A stretch of DNA of 64,000 bases from Altererythrobacter sp. XM-24bin4 (GTDB lineage: Bacteria > Pseudomonadota > Alphaproteobacteria > Sphingomonadales > Sphingomonadaceae): contig QCWG01000001.1 in the NCBI GenBank assembly GCA_003149575.1, positions 1,207,183 to 1,271,182 of the forward strand. Direction: 5' to 3'. The position numbers and the translations under genes were made by a program. Below the pieces are notes generated by a model. It was not told the DNA's origin, ran no database searches, and saw only the letters and a list, made by a program, of their open reading frames with translations. Positions 1 to 7,638 of the stretch are shown in pieces. The first letter of the stretch is position 1. Every line of letters starts with the position of its first letter.

Positions 1-693
1 CTCGCGGAGAGCCGCGCGCGCGCTCAAGCACTGGTGATGGCGGGGCTTGTCTTCAGCGGGGACACCAAAATCGCCAAGCCCGGTCAGCAGTTGGCCCAAG
101 ACGTGCCGCTTGAGGTGCGCGGACGCGATCACCCATGGGTCAGTCGGGGCGGGATCAAGCTTGCCCACGCGATCGAACACTTCGGGCTTGATCCATCGGG
201 CGCGGTCGCAATGGATATCGGCAGTTCAACCGGCGGCTTCACCGACGTGCTGCTGCAGGGCGGGGCAGCGCATGTCTTTGCAGTCGATAGCGGCACTAAC
301 CAGCTCGCATGGAAGCTGCGCCAGGATGAGCGCGTGACCGTGCTGGAGCAGACCAGCGCGCGCATTCTGACACCAGACATGATCGACCGTCCATGCAATT
401 GGGTGGTGTGCGATGCGAGTTTTATCGGACTTGCCAAAGTGCTTGAGCGGCCTTTGGAGCTGGCGGCACCGAAATGTCAGCTGGTTGGGCTAATCAAGCC
501 GCAGTTTGAAGTCGGTCGCGAGGAAGTAGGCAAGAAAGGCGTGGTCAGCGATCCCGCCTTGCACGCGCGCGTATGCGATGAAGTGCGCGATTGGCTGGAA
601 AGCGGTGGTTGGAATGTCGAAGGTATTGTTGAAAGCCCGATCACCGGCCCGCAAGGCAATGTGGAGTTCCTAGTTTCCGCGACGCGCACTTAG
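1..693 (+). CDS. tlyA: TlyA-family rRNA 2'-O-methyltransferase (5' end cut by window)
   Basis: The frame is open from base 1, and the residues before the first ATG (LAESRARAQAL) match the S4-like N-terminal domain of TlyA/hemolysin A proteins, so the true start lies upstream. The visible part is the FtsJ-like SAM-dependent methyltransferase domain: WVSRGGIKL, the SAM-binding loop MDIGSSTGGF, and IKPQFE with the late Lys/Glu of the catalytic tetrad. Family knowledge: TlyA 2'-O-methylates cytidines of 16S/23S rRNA and affects capreomycin sensitivity; the hemolysin name is historical. The stop is TAG at 691. It converges on the next gene with only four bases between, and no terminator hairpin is obvious there. 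Confidence 0.9.
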   Translation, partial: LAESRARAQALVMAGLVFSGDTKIAKPGQQLAQDVPLEVRGRDHPWVSRGGIKLAHAIEHFGLDPSGAVAMDIGSSTGGFTDVLLQGGAAHVFAVDSGTNQLAWKLRQDERVTVLEQTSARILTPDMIDRPCNWVVCDASFIGLAKVLERPLELAAPKCQLVGLIKPQFEVGREEVGKKGVVSDPALHARVCDEVRDWLESGGWNVEGIVESPITGPQGNVEFLVSATRT

Positions 694-697
694 CGGT

Positions 698-1357
698 CTA
701 TTCCAAATCCAGACTGCTGATTTTCGCATCCAGATCGATCGGGATCTGTGAGAGCACTTCGACGCCGCTTTGTTTCTCATAAGCCTTATCGCCATGCTCG
801 ACGACAAGTTCGGCATGGCGGAGATCGCGCTGGCGCAGAAGCTCCGCAATTTCTTCGCGGTAAAGCGCGACCATGGCCGTCACGAAGCGATTGACGAGAT
901 CGTCCTCCTTCGTCTGGTCGACATTGAAGTCGGGCAGATGCTCGATCATCACATCGGCCGGAAAGAGAAACTCGTTCGTGACAAAGCGGTTTACGGTGAA
1001 CCAGGCACGCGGGATGCCTATGGTATCGATCGACAGCCCTACCAAATGCGTAACATGCGCTTTGCAATCTTCGCCCTGCGGCGGCCAGACCGTGGGCTCA
1101 AAACCCTTTGGCAGCTGAGTGCGGTGCAGGAACAGGTGAAAATGTCCGTGTTCGCCTTCATCTCGCGATCCCGGCGCGTGTACATGGTAGTACCAGCGCG
1201 ACTTGGTTTTGGCATCGCGCGCATCGCCTTTCGGGTAATGTGTCCAGAAGTTGCTCTCGCCACCCTCTGGTAACACGCGCAGCATCAGCGGGCGCTGTTC
1301 TTGCGCCATCTGCGTAACGGTTTCGATGACGGTGTAGGCGGCGTCCGTGGCGTTCAT
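698..1357 (-). CDS. Conserved protein of unknown function
   Basis: About 219 residues from the ATG at 1357; a longer frame runs to 1402 but would overlap the upstream terminator, so the inner start is preferred. No signal peptide or membrane segment is visible. The centre has a His-rich stretch HGHFHLFLHR and an aromatic WYYHVHAPGS segment, which could bind metal. The C-terminal third is helical and charged. I associate the HFHLF pattern with a conserved alphaproteobacterial domain of unknown function, but I cannot assign a role. It is convergent with tlyA and is separated from the small lipoprotein gene behind it by a terminator. Confidence 0.6.
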   Translation of the reverse strand: MNATDAAYTVIETVTQMAQEQRPLMLRVLPEGGESNFWTHYPKGDARDAKTKSRWYYHVHAPGSRDEGEHGHFHLFLHRTQLPKGFEPTVWPPQGEDCKAHVTHLVGLSIDTIGIPRAWFTVNRFVTNEFLFPADVMIEHLPDFNVDQTKEDDLVNRFVTAMVALYREEIAELLRQRDLRHAELVVEHGDKAYEKQSGVEVLSQIPIDLDAKISSLDLE

Positions 1358-1370
1358 ACTCGCTTGCCTA

Positions 1371-1411
1371 GAAAACGAAACGGCCGACGGCAACACAGTC
1401 ACCGTCGGCCG
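1371..1411 (-). terminator. Rho-independent terminator of the Cys-rich lipoprotein gene
   Basis: A perfect 10-bp stem (CGGCCGACGG at 1381-1390 with its complement at 1402-1411, 11-nt loop) is followed on the minus strand by TTTCGTTTTC. It lies 27 bases after the lipoprotein stop and just before the start of the next minus-strand gene, so the two genes are probably separate transcripts. Confidence 0.8.
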
Positions 1412-1437
1412 AATTGTCTGTTTTGAACAGCTAGAGC

Positions 1438-1647
1438 TTATTCAGCTGCTGCTTCTTCTTCAGCAGCGGCACAGCAACCTTCAGCTGCACAGCAGCCTTC
1501 TTCAGCAGCTGCACAGCAACCTTCAGCTGCAGCTTCTTCAACAGCTGCTTCTTCAGCAGGAGCTTCTTCAGCTGGAGCCGAACATGCAGCAGTAGCTACA
1601 GCGAGGCCGCCTGCAACTGCCAGCATCGATGCCAGATTCTTTCTCAT
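1438..1647 (-). CDS. Small Ala/Glu-rich lipoprotein-like protein with Cys-Cys repeats
   Basis: 69 residues starting at 1647 (ATG, preceded by an AAGGGGA ribosome site); longer upstream frames lack protein character. Residues 1-22 form a signal peptide (MRKNLASMLAVAGG...) ending in TAAC, a near-lipobox with Thr instead of Leu/Val at -3. The mature part is almost only Ala and Glu with three Gly-Cys-Cys motifs at about residues 43, 51 and 57. The DNA there is internally repetitive. The six paired cysteines on an acidic, probably disordered chain suggest a metal-binding or redox tether, but this is inference; no family is recognised. It has its own terminator and is divergent from tspO. Confidence 0.6.
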   Translation of the reverse strand: MRKNLASMLAVAGGLAVATAACSAPAEEAPAEEAAVEEAAAEGCCAAAEEGCCAAEGCCAAAEEEAAAE

Positions 1648-1912
1648 TACCAAATTCCCCTTGTGGGTTGGGCGCCCCAAATGACGACCCCACGCCGCTG
1701 TGCGCCCAATCGCACGACGCGGAAACAGGGAGCTTAGCAGAAGATTTCCTTTTCGCTCAAATTCTTTTTCCACTTCTTTCATGAGACACGCCGTTGAGGT
1801 TTTTTTGACCTTTTCTCTGTTTGAGACAGCATTTGGCGTGCAATTGCCCAAAGTGTATCGCGTGGCAGGACGCAAGATGGGCGATTCGCCCTACCTTTTG
1901 CCGGGAGATCAC

Positions 1913-2461
1913 ATGAACGTCATTGCCTCACGCAGCCAATTGCGCGCCAGCTTCTTTCGCTGGGCGCTTTTCACTGTGCCATTGATTGTTCTGTTGGGCT
2001 TTGTCGCTGGCCAGTTAGGCAGTCCGAATACCTTGTGGTTTCAAAGCCTCGTCAAGCCAGACATTTTTCCGCCACCCGCGGCTTTCGGTATCGTCTGGTC
2101 GATCCTTTATGTGATGATCGGTATCGCATTGGCGCTGGTTTGCAGCTCTTGGGGAGCACGCGGGCGCGGGGTCGCGATTGGAATTTTCGCAGTGCATTTC
2201 CTGTTCAATCTCGCGTGGACGCCGGTTTTCTTCGGAAATCAGAACATCGAAGGCGGGCTTATAGTCATCGCAATCGTGCTGCTGACGCTGCTGGCTGTCA
2301 TTGTTGCATTCTGGAAGGTGCGCAAATTGGCGGCCTTGCTGCTGCTGCCCTATCTCGCATGGGTTGGCTTTGCGACCTTGCTCAACTACGAATTCCTCGA
2401 AGCAAATCCTGACGGTGGGCAATCGATCCCGAGCAACGCAACCCAGCGCATCCAGTTGTAG
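1913..2461 (+). CDS. tspO: TspO/MBR family membrane protein
   Basis: 183 residues from the ATG at 1913, preceded by GGGAGA; an upstream in-frame ATG at 1877 is less likely because the first helix begins only after MNVIASRSQ. Five hydrophobic segments fit the five-helix TspO/translocator protein fold. Family marks seen: WFQSLVKPDIFPPP, FNLAWTPVFF in the middle and YLAWVGFATLLNYEFLEANP near the end. TspO proteins bind porphyrins and sterols and, in photosynthetic alphaproteobacteria, modulate pigment gene expression in response to oxygen. The last 15 residues are polar and outside the family core. It is followed closely by ubiK on the same strand. Confidence 0.9.
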   Translation: MNVIASRSQLRASFFRWALFTVPLIVLLGFVAGQLGSPNTLWFQSLVKPDIFPPPAAFGIVWSILYVMIGIALALVCSSWGARGRGVAIGIFAVHFLFNLAWTPVFFGNQNIEGGLIVIAIVLLTLLAVIVAFWKVRKLAALLLLPYLAWVGFATLLNYEFLEANPDGGQSIPSNATQRIQL

Positions 2462-2504
2462 GAATTTCTTGCCTTTTGCGGCCTCCGACCCCATTTCCCG
2501 GACG

Positions 2505-2756
2505 ATGCAAAGCAAGAATCCGATGATCGCCGATTTTGTAAAGATGGCAAACAGTGCTGCGGGCACATTTGCCGGCATGACCCGTGAAGCGCGCGAGAGC
2601 GCACGCGAACGCTTGAAAGAAAGCATGGCGGGCATGGATTTCGTCTCTCGTGAAGAGTTCGAAACGGTCAAGATGATGACTCAGAAGGCGCGCGAAGAGA
2701 ATGAAGCGCTGAGAGCGCGGTTGGAAGAGCTGGAAGCGAAGCTCGCTTCCAAGTAA
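2505..2756 (+). CDS. ubiK: UbiK-family (BMFP domain) ubiquinone biosynthesis accessory factor
   Basis: 83 residues starting at 2505; an alternative ATG at 2523 would remove six residues. The sequence has the BMFP layout: an N-terminal amphipathic helix (IADFVKMANSAAGTFAGM), a middle ending in DFVSREEFETVKMM, and a C-terminal heptad coiled coil rich in Glu/Arg/Leu (residues about 58-82). Family knowledge: UbiK binds membranes as a trimer and helps the aerobic ubiquinone-making complex with UbiJ. The gene stands 12 bases before recO and 43 bases after tspO, so a tspO-ubiK-recO-leuB transcript is plausible. Confidence 0.8.
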   Translation: MQSKNPMIADFVKMANSAAGTFAGMTREARESARERLKESMAGMDFVSREEFETVKMMTQKAREENEALRARLEELEAKLASK

Positions 2757-2768
2757 TGACTGCGCGCG

Positions 2769-3374
2769 ATGAACCTGCGCGCGCCAGCCATTCTTGTAGC
2801 CTCCCGTAGCCACGGCGAAACCGCCAGTATTGCGCGGCTTCTCACAGAAGATTTTGGCCTGGTCGCCGCCTATATCGCGGGCGGACGAGGCCGGCATTTG
2901 CGACCTGTTATGATCCCGGGCAATCGGGTCGAGATCGACCTGCGCGCCAAATCGGACAGCCAGCTACCTTTTGCAAAGATTGAACTAACGGAAAGTCGCG
3001 GGCCATGGATGACCGAGCCGTTGCCCGCTGCTGCAATCACATGGGCTTGTGCTTTGACAGCAACTGCGTTGCCTGAACGAAATGCCTATTCCGCTCTGTT
3101 CGGCGCGCTTGATGCGTTGTTGAGTGCGGTGTGTCAGGCCCCTTCGGCGCGGGGCTGGCTGCCCGCGATGATCGGATATGAAACGCTGCTATTGCGCGAG
3201 CTAGGTTATGGCGGCGCGCGTCCGGATGTGGACACTGATCTGTCAGCATTGGTAGCTGCGTTTGACCGGCTCGAACAACCTCTTGCGCGCTACCTGCTTG
3301 CAGACAAGCGCGGCGATGTTATGGCATCGCGAAAGCTATTGAGGGAGCGGCTTGGCCGCATGCTGACACAATGA
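2769..3374 (+). CDS. recO: DNA repair protein RecO
   Basis: 201 residues, shorter than the roughly 240 usual in enterobacteria. The N-terminal OB-fold is recognisable ([20 protein letters not shown], then [20 protein letters not shown]), followed by the helical domain with the conserved LLRELGYGG motif. RecO loads RecA with RecR in the RecF pathway and anneals SSB-coated single strands. No four-cysteine zinc site is present, as in many alphaproteobacterial RecO proteins. The stop overlaps the leuB start (ATGA), so the two genes are translationally coupled, an unrelated pairing of repair and leucine synthesis. Confidence 0.88.
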   Translation: MNLRAPAILVASRSHGETASIARLLTEDFGLVAAYIAGGRGRHLRPVMIPGNRVEIDLRAKSDSQLPFAKIELTESRGPWMTEPLPAAAITWACALTATALPERNAYSALFGALDALLSAVCQAPSARGWLPAMIGYETLLLRELGYGGARPDVDTDLSALVAAFDRLEQPLARYLLADKRGDVMASRKLLRERLGRMLTQ

Positions 3375-4429
3375 AGATTGCAGTTCTGCCAGGTGACGGG
3401 ATCGGCCCCGAAGTAACGCACGAAGCCTTGCGGGTGCTGGATGCGTTGAGACTGCCTGGGCTCACACTGTTCGAAGGCGATGTGGGCGCGGCGGGATACC
3501 GCGACCATGGCCATCCTTTGCCGCCCGAGACACTACAAATGGCCCGCGAGGCGGATGCCATCCTGTTCGGTGCGGTGGGTGATCCGTCATGCGACGATCT
3601 AGAGCGGCATTTGCGCCCCGAGCAAGCGGTGCTGGGTCTACGCAAGGAATTGCAACTGTTCGCGAATCTGCGCCCTGCGACAATGTTTTCCGGGCTGGAA
3701 GAACTGAGCGGACTAAGGCCCGAGATTGCGCGGCAGATCGACTTGTTGATCGTGCGTGAACTGACGGGTGATGTCTATTTTGGCGACAAAGGAACGCGCA
3801 CGACTGATAGTGGCGAGCGAGAGGGGTGGGACATGATGTCCTATTCCGAAAGTGAAGTGCGCCGCATTGCCCACACCGCTTTTCGCGCGGCGCAAACACG
3901 CCAAAATCGCTTAACCAGCGTGGACAAGGCGAATGTGCTCGAGACGAGCCAGCTTTGGCGTGATGTCGTGATCGAAGTCGCCGTCGAGTATCCGGACGTT
4001 GCGCTTGAGCACATGTATGTCGACAACGCCGCGATGCAATTGGTGAAGGCGCCAGGCGCGTTCGACGTGGTTCTGACCGGTAATCTGTTCGGCGATATTC
4101 TGTCCGATCTGGCGAGCATGTGCGTTGGCTCGATTGGTCTGCTGGCGAGTGCTTCACTGGGTGACCGGCAAACCGCGCATGGCACATTTGGCCTTTATGA
4201 GCCGATCCACGGCAGTGCGCCCGATATCGCGGGGCAGGGCAAGGCCAACCCCATGGCCACAATCCTGTCCGCGGCCATGATGCTGCGCCATTCATTTGGT
4301 TTGGAAGATGAGGCGAAACGTATCGAGGACGCCGTCGCGCGCGCCTTGAAGAACGGCATTCGCGGCGGCGATCTGGGTGGAGACATGGGCTGCGAAGCGA
4401 TTGGAAAGGCGGTCTGCGAACGGCTGTGA
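3371..4429 (+). CDS. leuB: 3-isopropylmalate dehydrogenase
   Basis: 352 residues, full family length. It catalyses NAD-dependent oxidative decarboxylation of 3-isopropylmalate in leucine synthesis. The start motif [12 protein letters not shown] and the active-site set are seen: Tyr136 in DVYFG, Lys186 in [10 protein letters not shown], Asp218, and Asp242/Asp246 in [12 protein letters not shown]. The C-terminal NAD-binding loop [15 protein letters not shown] is intact. It overlaps recO by four bases. leuA, leuC and leuD are not in this window, so the leucine pathway genes are scattered. Confidence 0.97.
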   Translation: MKIAVLPGDGIGPEVTHEALRVLDALRLPGLTLFEGDVGAAGYRDHGHPLPPETLQMAREADAILFGAVGDPSCDDLERHLRPEQAVLGLRKELQLFANLRPATMFSGLEELSGLRPEIARQIDLLIVRELTGDVYFGDKGTRTTDSGEREGWDMMSYSESEVRRIAHTAFRAAQTRQNRLTSVDKANVLETSQLWRDVVIEVAVEYPDVALEHMYVDNAAMQLVKAPGAFDVVLTGNLFGDILSDLASMCVGSIGLLASASLGDRQTAHGTFGLYEPIHGSAPDIAGQGKANPMATILSAAMMLRHSFGLEDEAKRIEDAVARALKNGIRGGDLGGDMGCEAIGKAVCERL

Positions 4430-4539
4430 TATGGCGGGCGAGGCGGGATTGCGGCGGCTCGCTTGTGATATCTCCGCAACAAGAGCTTGAAATAACGCTT
4501 TATCGCTGAATTGGGGCAGTTTGCCCGCACCCGTTAAGA

Positions 4540-4568
4540 TTGACATTCAAGCAGTTTTCGCCGATAAC
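4540..4568 (+). promoter_or_regulatory. Sigma-70-type promoter for the small membrane protein
   Basis: TTGACA at 4540-4545, a 17-base spacer, and GATAAC at 4563-4568, about 45 bases before the start codon at 4614. The -35 hexamer is a perfect match, the -10 matches four of six positions. It makes the following small gene an independent transcript. Confidence 0.6.
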
Positions 4569-4613
4569 TACTGAGAATTTACAGTATTTTGGAAGTCCAA
4601 GGGGAATAACTTT

Positions 4614-4826
4614 ATGTTGAAGAAAATTGGTCTTGCTGCTGGTGCCGTTGCACTGGTTGGCGCGCCGATCGCTCTGCAAGCTAGCGAGCGCGTGATTGCT
4701 CCTGTTGAAGGTGAGCAAGAGCTTGGCGGCGGTTCAAACGGTTTGATAGCAGCTATTGCAGGTGCAATTCTGGTCGGTTTCATCGTTATCACTGCTTCTG
4801 ATGATGATGAGCCAGTCAGCCCATAA
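4614..4826 (+). CDS. Small exported membrane protein, DDDEPVSP C-terminus
   Basis: 70 residues with an AAGGGGAA ribosome site. Residues 1-23 form a signal peptide (MLKKIGLAAGAVALVGAPIA, cut after LQA). A short acidic linker leads to one membrane helix (about 44-61, LIAAIAGAILVGFIVIT) and a tail of acidic residues ending DEPVSP. I recall very similar small proteins of unknown function, with the same acidic-PVSP end, in sphingomonads. The gene has its own promoter and terminator, so it is monocistronic and may be strongly expressed. A cell-envelope role is likely; the exact job is unknown. Confidence 0.75.
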   Translation: MLKKIGLAAGAVALVGAPIALQASERVIAPVEGEQELGGGSNGLIAAIAGAILVGFIVITASDDDEPVSP

Positions 4827-4854
4827 GCTGCTTGCACAAAATCGAATTTGAAGA

Positions 4855-4880
4855 GCGGGGCCCGGTGCCCCGCTTTTTTA
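4855..4880 (+). terminator. Rho-independent terminator before metZ
   Basis: A 7-bp G/C stem (GCGGGGC at 4855-4861 with GCCCCGC at 4867-4873, 5-nt loop) followed by TTTTTTA. It ends the small membrane protein transcript. Its U-tract can also pair with the first codons of metZ, see the separate leader entry. Confidence 0.9.
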
Positions 4881-4927
4881 TTGCCTGATGGTGACGTGAG
4901 CGACTAACCCCGCAAGGCAATGAAGAA
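4874..4927 (+). promoter_or_regulatory. Possible RNA hairpin covering the metZ start codon
   Basis: Bases 4874-4886 can pair with 4915-4927 as a 13-bp stem with two G-U pairs; the core ATTGCCT/AGGCAAT is perfect. The 28-base loop is 4887-4914. The 3' strand contains the metZ ATG at 4920, and the 5' strand is the U-tract of the preceding terminator. Such a structure could hide the start codon, or reflect a small riboswitch. It does not match the SAM-II core that I know. Function is inference. Confidence 0.35.
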
Positions 4928-6137
4928 AACAACAGGCATGGACCGCGCGACTACGCGCAATTGGCGCGCCGCGACACAGGCTGTGCGTGGTGGAACCTGG
5001 CGCAGCGAGCACGGAGAGACCAGCGAAGCGCTGTTCCTCACATCCGGTTACACCTATGATGACGCGCAGACCGTGGCAGACCGGTTTGCAGGTGATGCGC
5101 AAGGCATGACCTATTCGCGTTTGCAGAACCCGACCGTTGCGATGCTGGAAGAACGCATTGCTCTGCTCGAAAGTGCTGAAGCCTGCCGCGCGCAGGCGAG
5201 CGGAATGGCTGCGATGACTGCGGCGCTCTTGTGTCAACTCTCTGCTGGCGATCACTGCGTTGCCGCGCGTGCTGCATTCGGATCGTGTCGCTGGCTCGTC
5301 GATCACCTGCTCCCACGATTCGGGATCGAAACAACAGTGATCGACAGCGCAGATGATGCGCAATGGGAAGCGGCGATCCGCCCCAACACAAAGGTCTTCT
5401 TCTTCGAAACGCCGGCCAATCCGACGCTTGACGTTGTGAACCTGCAGCATGTTTGCGATGTCGCTCGTGCGCACAACATCATTACGGTTGTAGACAACGC
5501 TTTCGCCACCAGCGCGCTGCAACGCCCAATGGATTTCGGTGCGGATGTTGTGGCCTATTCGGCAACAAAGCTGATGGACGGACAAGGCCGTGTATTGGCT
5601 GGCGCGATCTGCGGTAGTGAGCAGTGGATCAATGAAGTCTTGCTTCCCTTCCAGCGCAACACGGGGCCAAACATCTCGCCCTTCAACGCATGGGTTGTTC
5701 TGAAAGGACTCGAGACGCTGGAACTGCGCGCCATGCGGCAGAGCCAAAATGCGGTGGAGCTCGGCGGATTCCTGGAACCGCGCATTGATACAGCTGGTGG
5801 ACGCTTGCTGCATCCCGGTCTCGCGAGTCATCCTCGCTATGAGCTTGCCAGGCGCCAGATGCGATCAACCGGACCGATTTTTGCATTCGATGTTGGCACG
5901 CGTGAGCGGGCATTCGCGATCCTCGATGCGCTACAACTGATTGATATCTCAAATAATATTGGTGATGCTCGATCGCTGATGTGCCATCCGGCTTCAACCA
6001 CTCATGCAGGCATGGAAGCCGATGACCGCGCTGCAATGGGCGTGACCGAAGGGTTGTTGCGTATCAATGTCGGGCTGGAAGATATCGATGATCTGAAAGA
6101 GGATCTCGACCAAGCTCTTCAGGCAGCAGGCATCTAG
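4920..6137 (+). CDS. metZ: O-succinylhomoserine sulfhydrylase
   Basis: 405 residues of the Cys/Met metabolism PLP-dependent (gamma) family. Makes homocysteine from O-succinylhomoserine and sulfide. Seen: SRLQNPT binding loop, TVVDNAFATS with the ring-stacking Asp192, and the PLP lysine Lys217 in YSATKLMDGQGR; the GQGR stretch is typical of MetZ rather than MetB or MetC. The first ATG (4920) is taken, but 4938 (MDRATTR) is a possible alternative. No metA or metX is near. The upstream gene ends in a terminator, so metZ should have its own start signal in the 45-base gap or initiate by read-through. Confidence 0.93.
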   Translation: MKKTTGMDRATTRNWRAATQAVRGGTWRSEHGETSEALFLTSGYTYDDAQTVADRFAGDAQGMTYSRLQNPTVAMLEERIALLESAEACRAQASGMAAMTAALLCQLSAGDHCVAARAAFGSCRWLVDHLLPRFGIETTVIDSADDAQWEAAIRPNTKVFFFETPANPTLDVVNLQHVCDVARAHNIITVVDNAFATSALQRPMDFGADVVAYSATKLMDGQGRVLAGAICGSEQWINEVLLPFQRNTGPNISPFNAWVVLKGLETLELRAMRQSQNAVELGGFLEPRIDTAGGRLLHPGLASHPRYELARRQMRSTGPIFAFDVGTRERAFAILDALQLIDISNNIGDARSLMCHPASTTHAGMEADDRAAMGVTEGLLRINVGLEDIDDLKEDLDQALQAAGI

Positions 6138-6148
6138 GAGAAAGTTGC

Positions 6149-6763
6149 ATGTCCAAACGCGTTGAACTGGTTTTCGATTTCGTCAGCCCCAATGCCTATT
6201 TGATCTGGTGGCCGCTGCGCGATCTGGTGCGGCGAACAGGGGCAGAGCTGGATGTGATCCCGGTGTTTCTTGGCGGCATGCACAAACTGACCGGCAATGC
6301 ACCTCCGATGATCCGTGACGCTGATGTGAAAGGCAAAGTCGAGTATTCCATGCTGGAGATGCATCGCTTCATCGCCAAGCACAATTTGACCAAATACAAG
6401 CTGCATCCGCAATTTCCGTTCAACTCGATCACGCTTCAACGCATGCTGTTCGCCGCTGACCAAGATGGGCGCGGGGTTCAGTTCGCAGAGGCAATGCTGC
6501 CTGCGATCTGGGAAGAAGGCGTGGATGTGCTTGATCCCGCGTGCCTGGGTGCGGCGGTGACTGCGGCCGGGTTTGATGCGAAGGACCTTTACGAGCGCAG
6601 CCAAACAGACGAGGTCAAGCAGGGGCTTGCCGCCAATACCGATAATGTGGTGGCGCGCGGCGCATTTGGCATCCCGACTATGTTCGTTGGACCCAAGGGC
6701 GCAGGCGAAATGTTCTTCGGTAAAGAGCGGCTCGATCAAATCGAAGACGAATTGAATAAGTAA
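6149..6763 (+). CDS. 2-hydroxychromene-2-carboxylate isomerase-like (DsbA-fold) protein
   Basis: 204 residues with an AGGAGAA ribosome site, 11 bases after metZ. Thioredoxin/DsbA-like kappa-class GST fold: the N-terminal strand FDFVSPNAYL carries Ser13 at the place of the catalytic Ser of HCCA isomerases, and the C-terminal part has GAFGIPTMFV with the cis-Pro, then MFFGKERLDQIE. Family members isomerise 2-hydroxychromene-2-carboxylate in naphthalene breakdown or act as glutathione-dependent detoxifying enzymes. No aromatic degradation genes are near, so the substrate is unknown. It may be co-transcribed with metZ. Confidence 0.85.
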   Translation: MSKRVELVFDFVSPNAYLIWWPLRDLVRRTGAELDVIPVFLGGMHKLTGNAPPMIRDADVKGKVEYSMLEMHRFIAKHNLTKYKLHPQFPFNSITLQRMLFAADQDGRGVQFAEAMLPAIWEEGVDVLDPACLGAAVTAAGFDAKDLYERSQTDEVKQGLAANTDNVVARGAFGIPTMFVGPKGAGEMFFGKERLDQIEDELNK

Positions 6764-6781
6764 GCCTGACCATAGCCAACA

Positions 6782-7084
6782 TCAGGGCTGTGCTGGCAAG
6801 CCATTGATCCATGTGGCCAGATTTTCGCCAATTGTGTGCGGATGGTCTTCCTGCAAATAGTGCGTGCCGCCATCCAAATCGACCGTGGTAAGGTTTGGAG
6901 CACGTGCCACCACGGCTGGCTTTGCTGCAGGAGGCATCAAGGGACCCGGATCGGCGAATAAGAAAGGCTTTCGGAATACGCGAGAACCGAAGGCCAGACT
7001 TTGGCTCTGGAAGCAATCGATGTCATTTAGATTATGTTGATCATCTATAGTGTCAATCCACGCATCTGCGACGCCGAGTTTCAC
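6782..7084 (-). pseudogene. Haloalkane dehalogenase-like remnant (C-terminal part only)
   Basis: The last 62 residues (about 6970-6782) resemble the C-terminal end of haloalkane dehalogenases: KPFLFADPGPLM, then GGTHYLQEDHPHTIG, which contains the catalytic His of the triad and the QED motif, then a terminal helix. The first 38 residues do not resemble the family, and the nucleophile Asp, lid domain and first 230 or so residues are missing. The region before it holds only the apaG promoter area and apaG itself on the other strand. The best reading is a gene stump left by a deletion; expression as a peptide is unlikely. Confidence 0.65.
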
Positions 7085-7191
7085 TCAGCTCCAGGCGCAA
7101 TCGGAAATTTTGCGGATTTCGGTAGATCAGCGTGGAATAATCGTGGATCGGCTCTTGAGGCCTTCGCCTTAATCGCTACCTTCAGTTTGTC

Positions 7192-7593
7192 ATGAAAGAG
7201 CTTTTCCAACATGCTGCAATCACCGACGGGATTACCGTGCGGGTGGCGGTCAACTTTCTTCCCGAGCAATCACAGCCCGATGCGGGCAAGTGGTTCTGGG
7301 TTTATCATATCCGCTTGGAGAATGGCTCTCACGAGGCGGTTCAATTGCGCACCCGCCATTGGCGCATTACCGACTCGCGCGGCATGGTGAACCATGTCGA
7401 TGGTGAGGGTGTGGTAGGGGAGCAGCCCTTACTTAAACCCGGCGAAAGTCACGATTATGTGTCGGGCTGCCCGCTGACAACGCCGCATGGCTCAATGGAG
7501 GGCTTTTATGTCTTCCATCGCGAGGATGGAACGCCGCTAGAAGTACTTATTCCGTTCTTCCCGCTTGCGGCGCCCGAAACCGCCGAACGCTAA
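7192..7593 (+). CDS. apaG: ApaG family protein
   Basis: 133 residues, full length for ApaG (about 125-130). It has the fibronectin-III-like fold marks WFWVYHIRLEN, RHWRITDSRG, VGEQPLLKPGESHDYVSGCP and TPHGSMEGFYVF. The family was named from its place beside apaH and linked to cobalt/magnesium tolerance; a binding role for phosphates is proposed, not settled. apaH and ksgA are not beside it here. The start at 7192 has weak ribosome site spacing but no better start exists. Confidence 0.92.
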   Translation: MKELFQHAAITDGITVRVAVNFLPEQSQPDAGKWFWVYHIRLENGSHEAVQLRTRHWRITDSRGMVNHVDGEGVVGEQPLLKPGESHDYVSGCPLTTPHGSMEGFYVFHREDGTPLEVLIPFFPLAAPETAER

Positions 7594-7638
7594 GCGGTGC
7601 TTGCGGTCCTGCTTGGACCACCCTAAATCGCCCACACT

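Noticed and set aside
34-693. TlyA as a haemolysin toxin
   Set aside because: The hemolysin name is historical; the residues are those of an rRNA methyltransferase.
1805-1833. tspO promoter with TTGACC at 1805
   Set aside because: No acceptable -10 at 16-18 bases; not called.
4874-4927. SAM-II or SAM/SAH riboswitch before metZ
   Set aside because: The conserved loop and pseudoknot bases I know for these classes are not present, so no named riboswitch is claimed.
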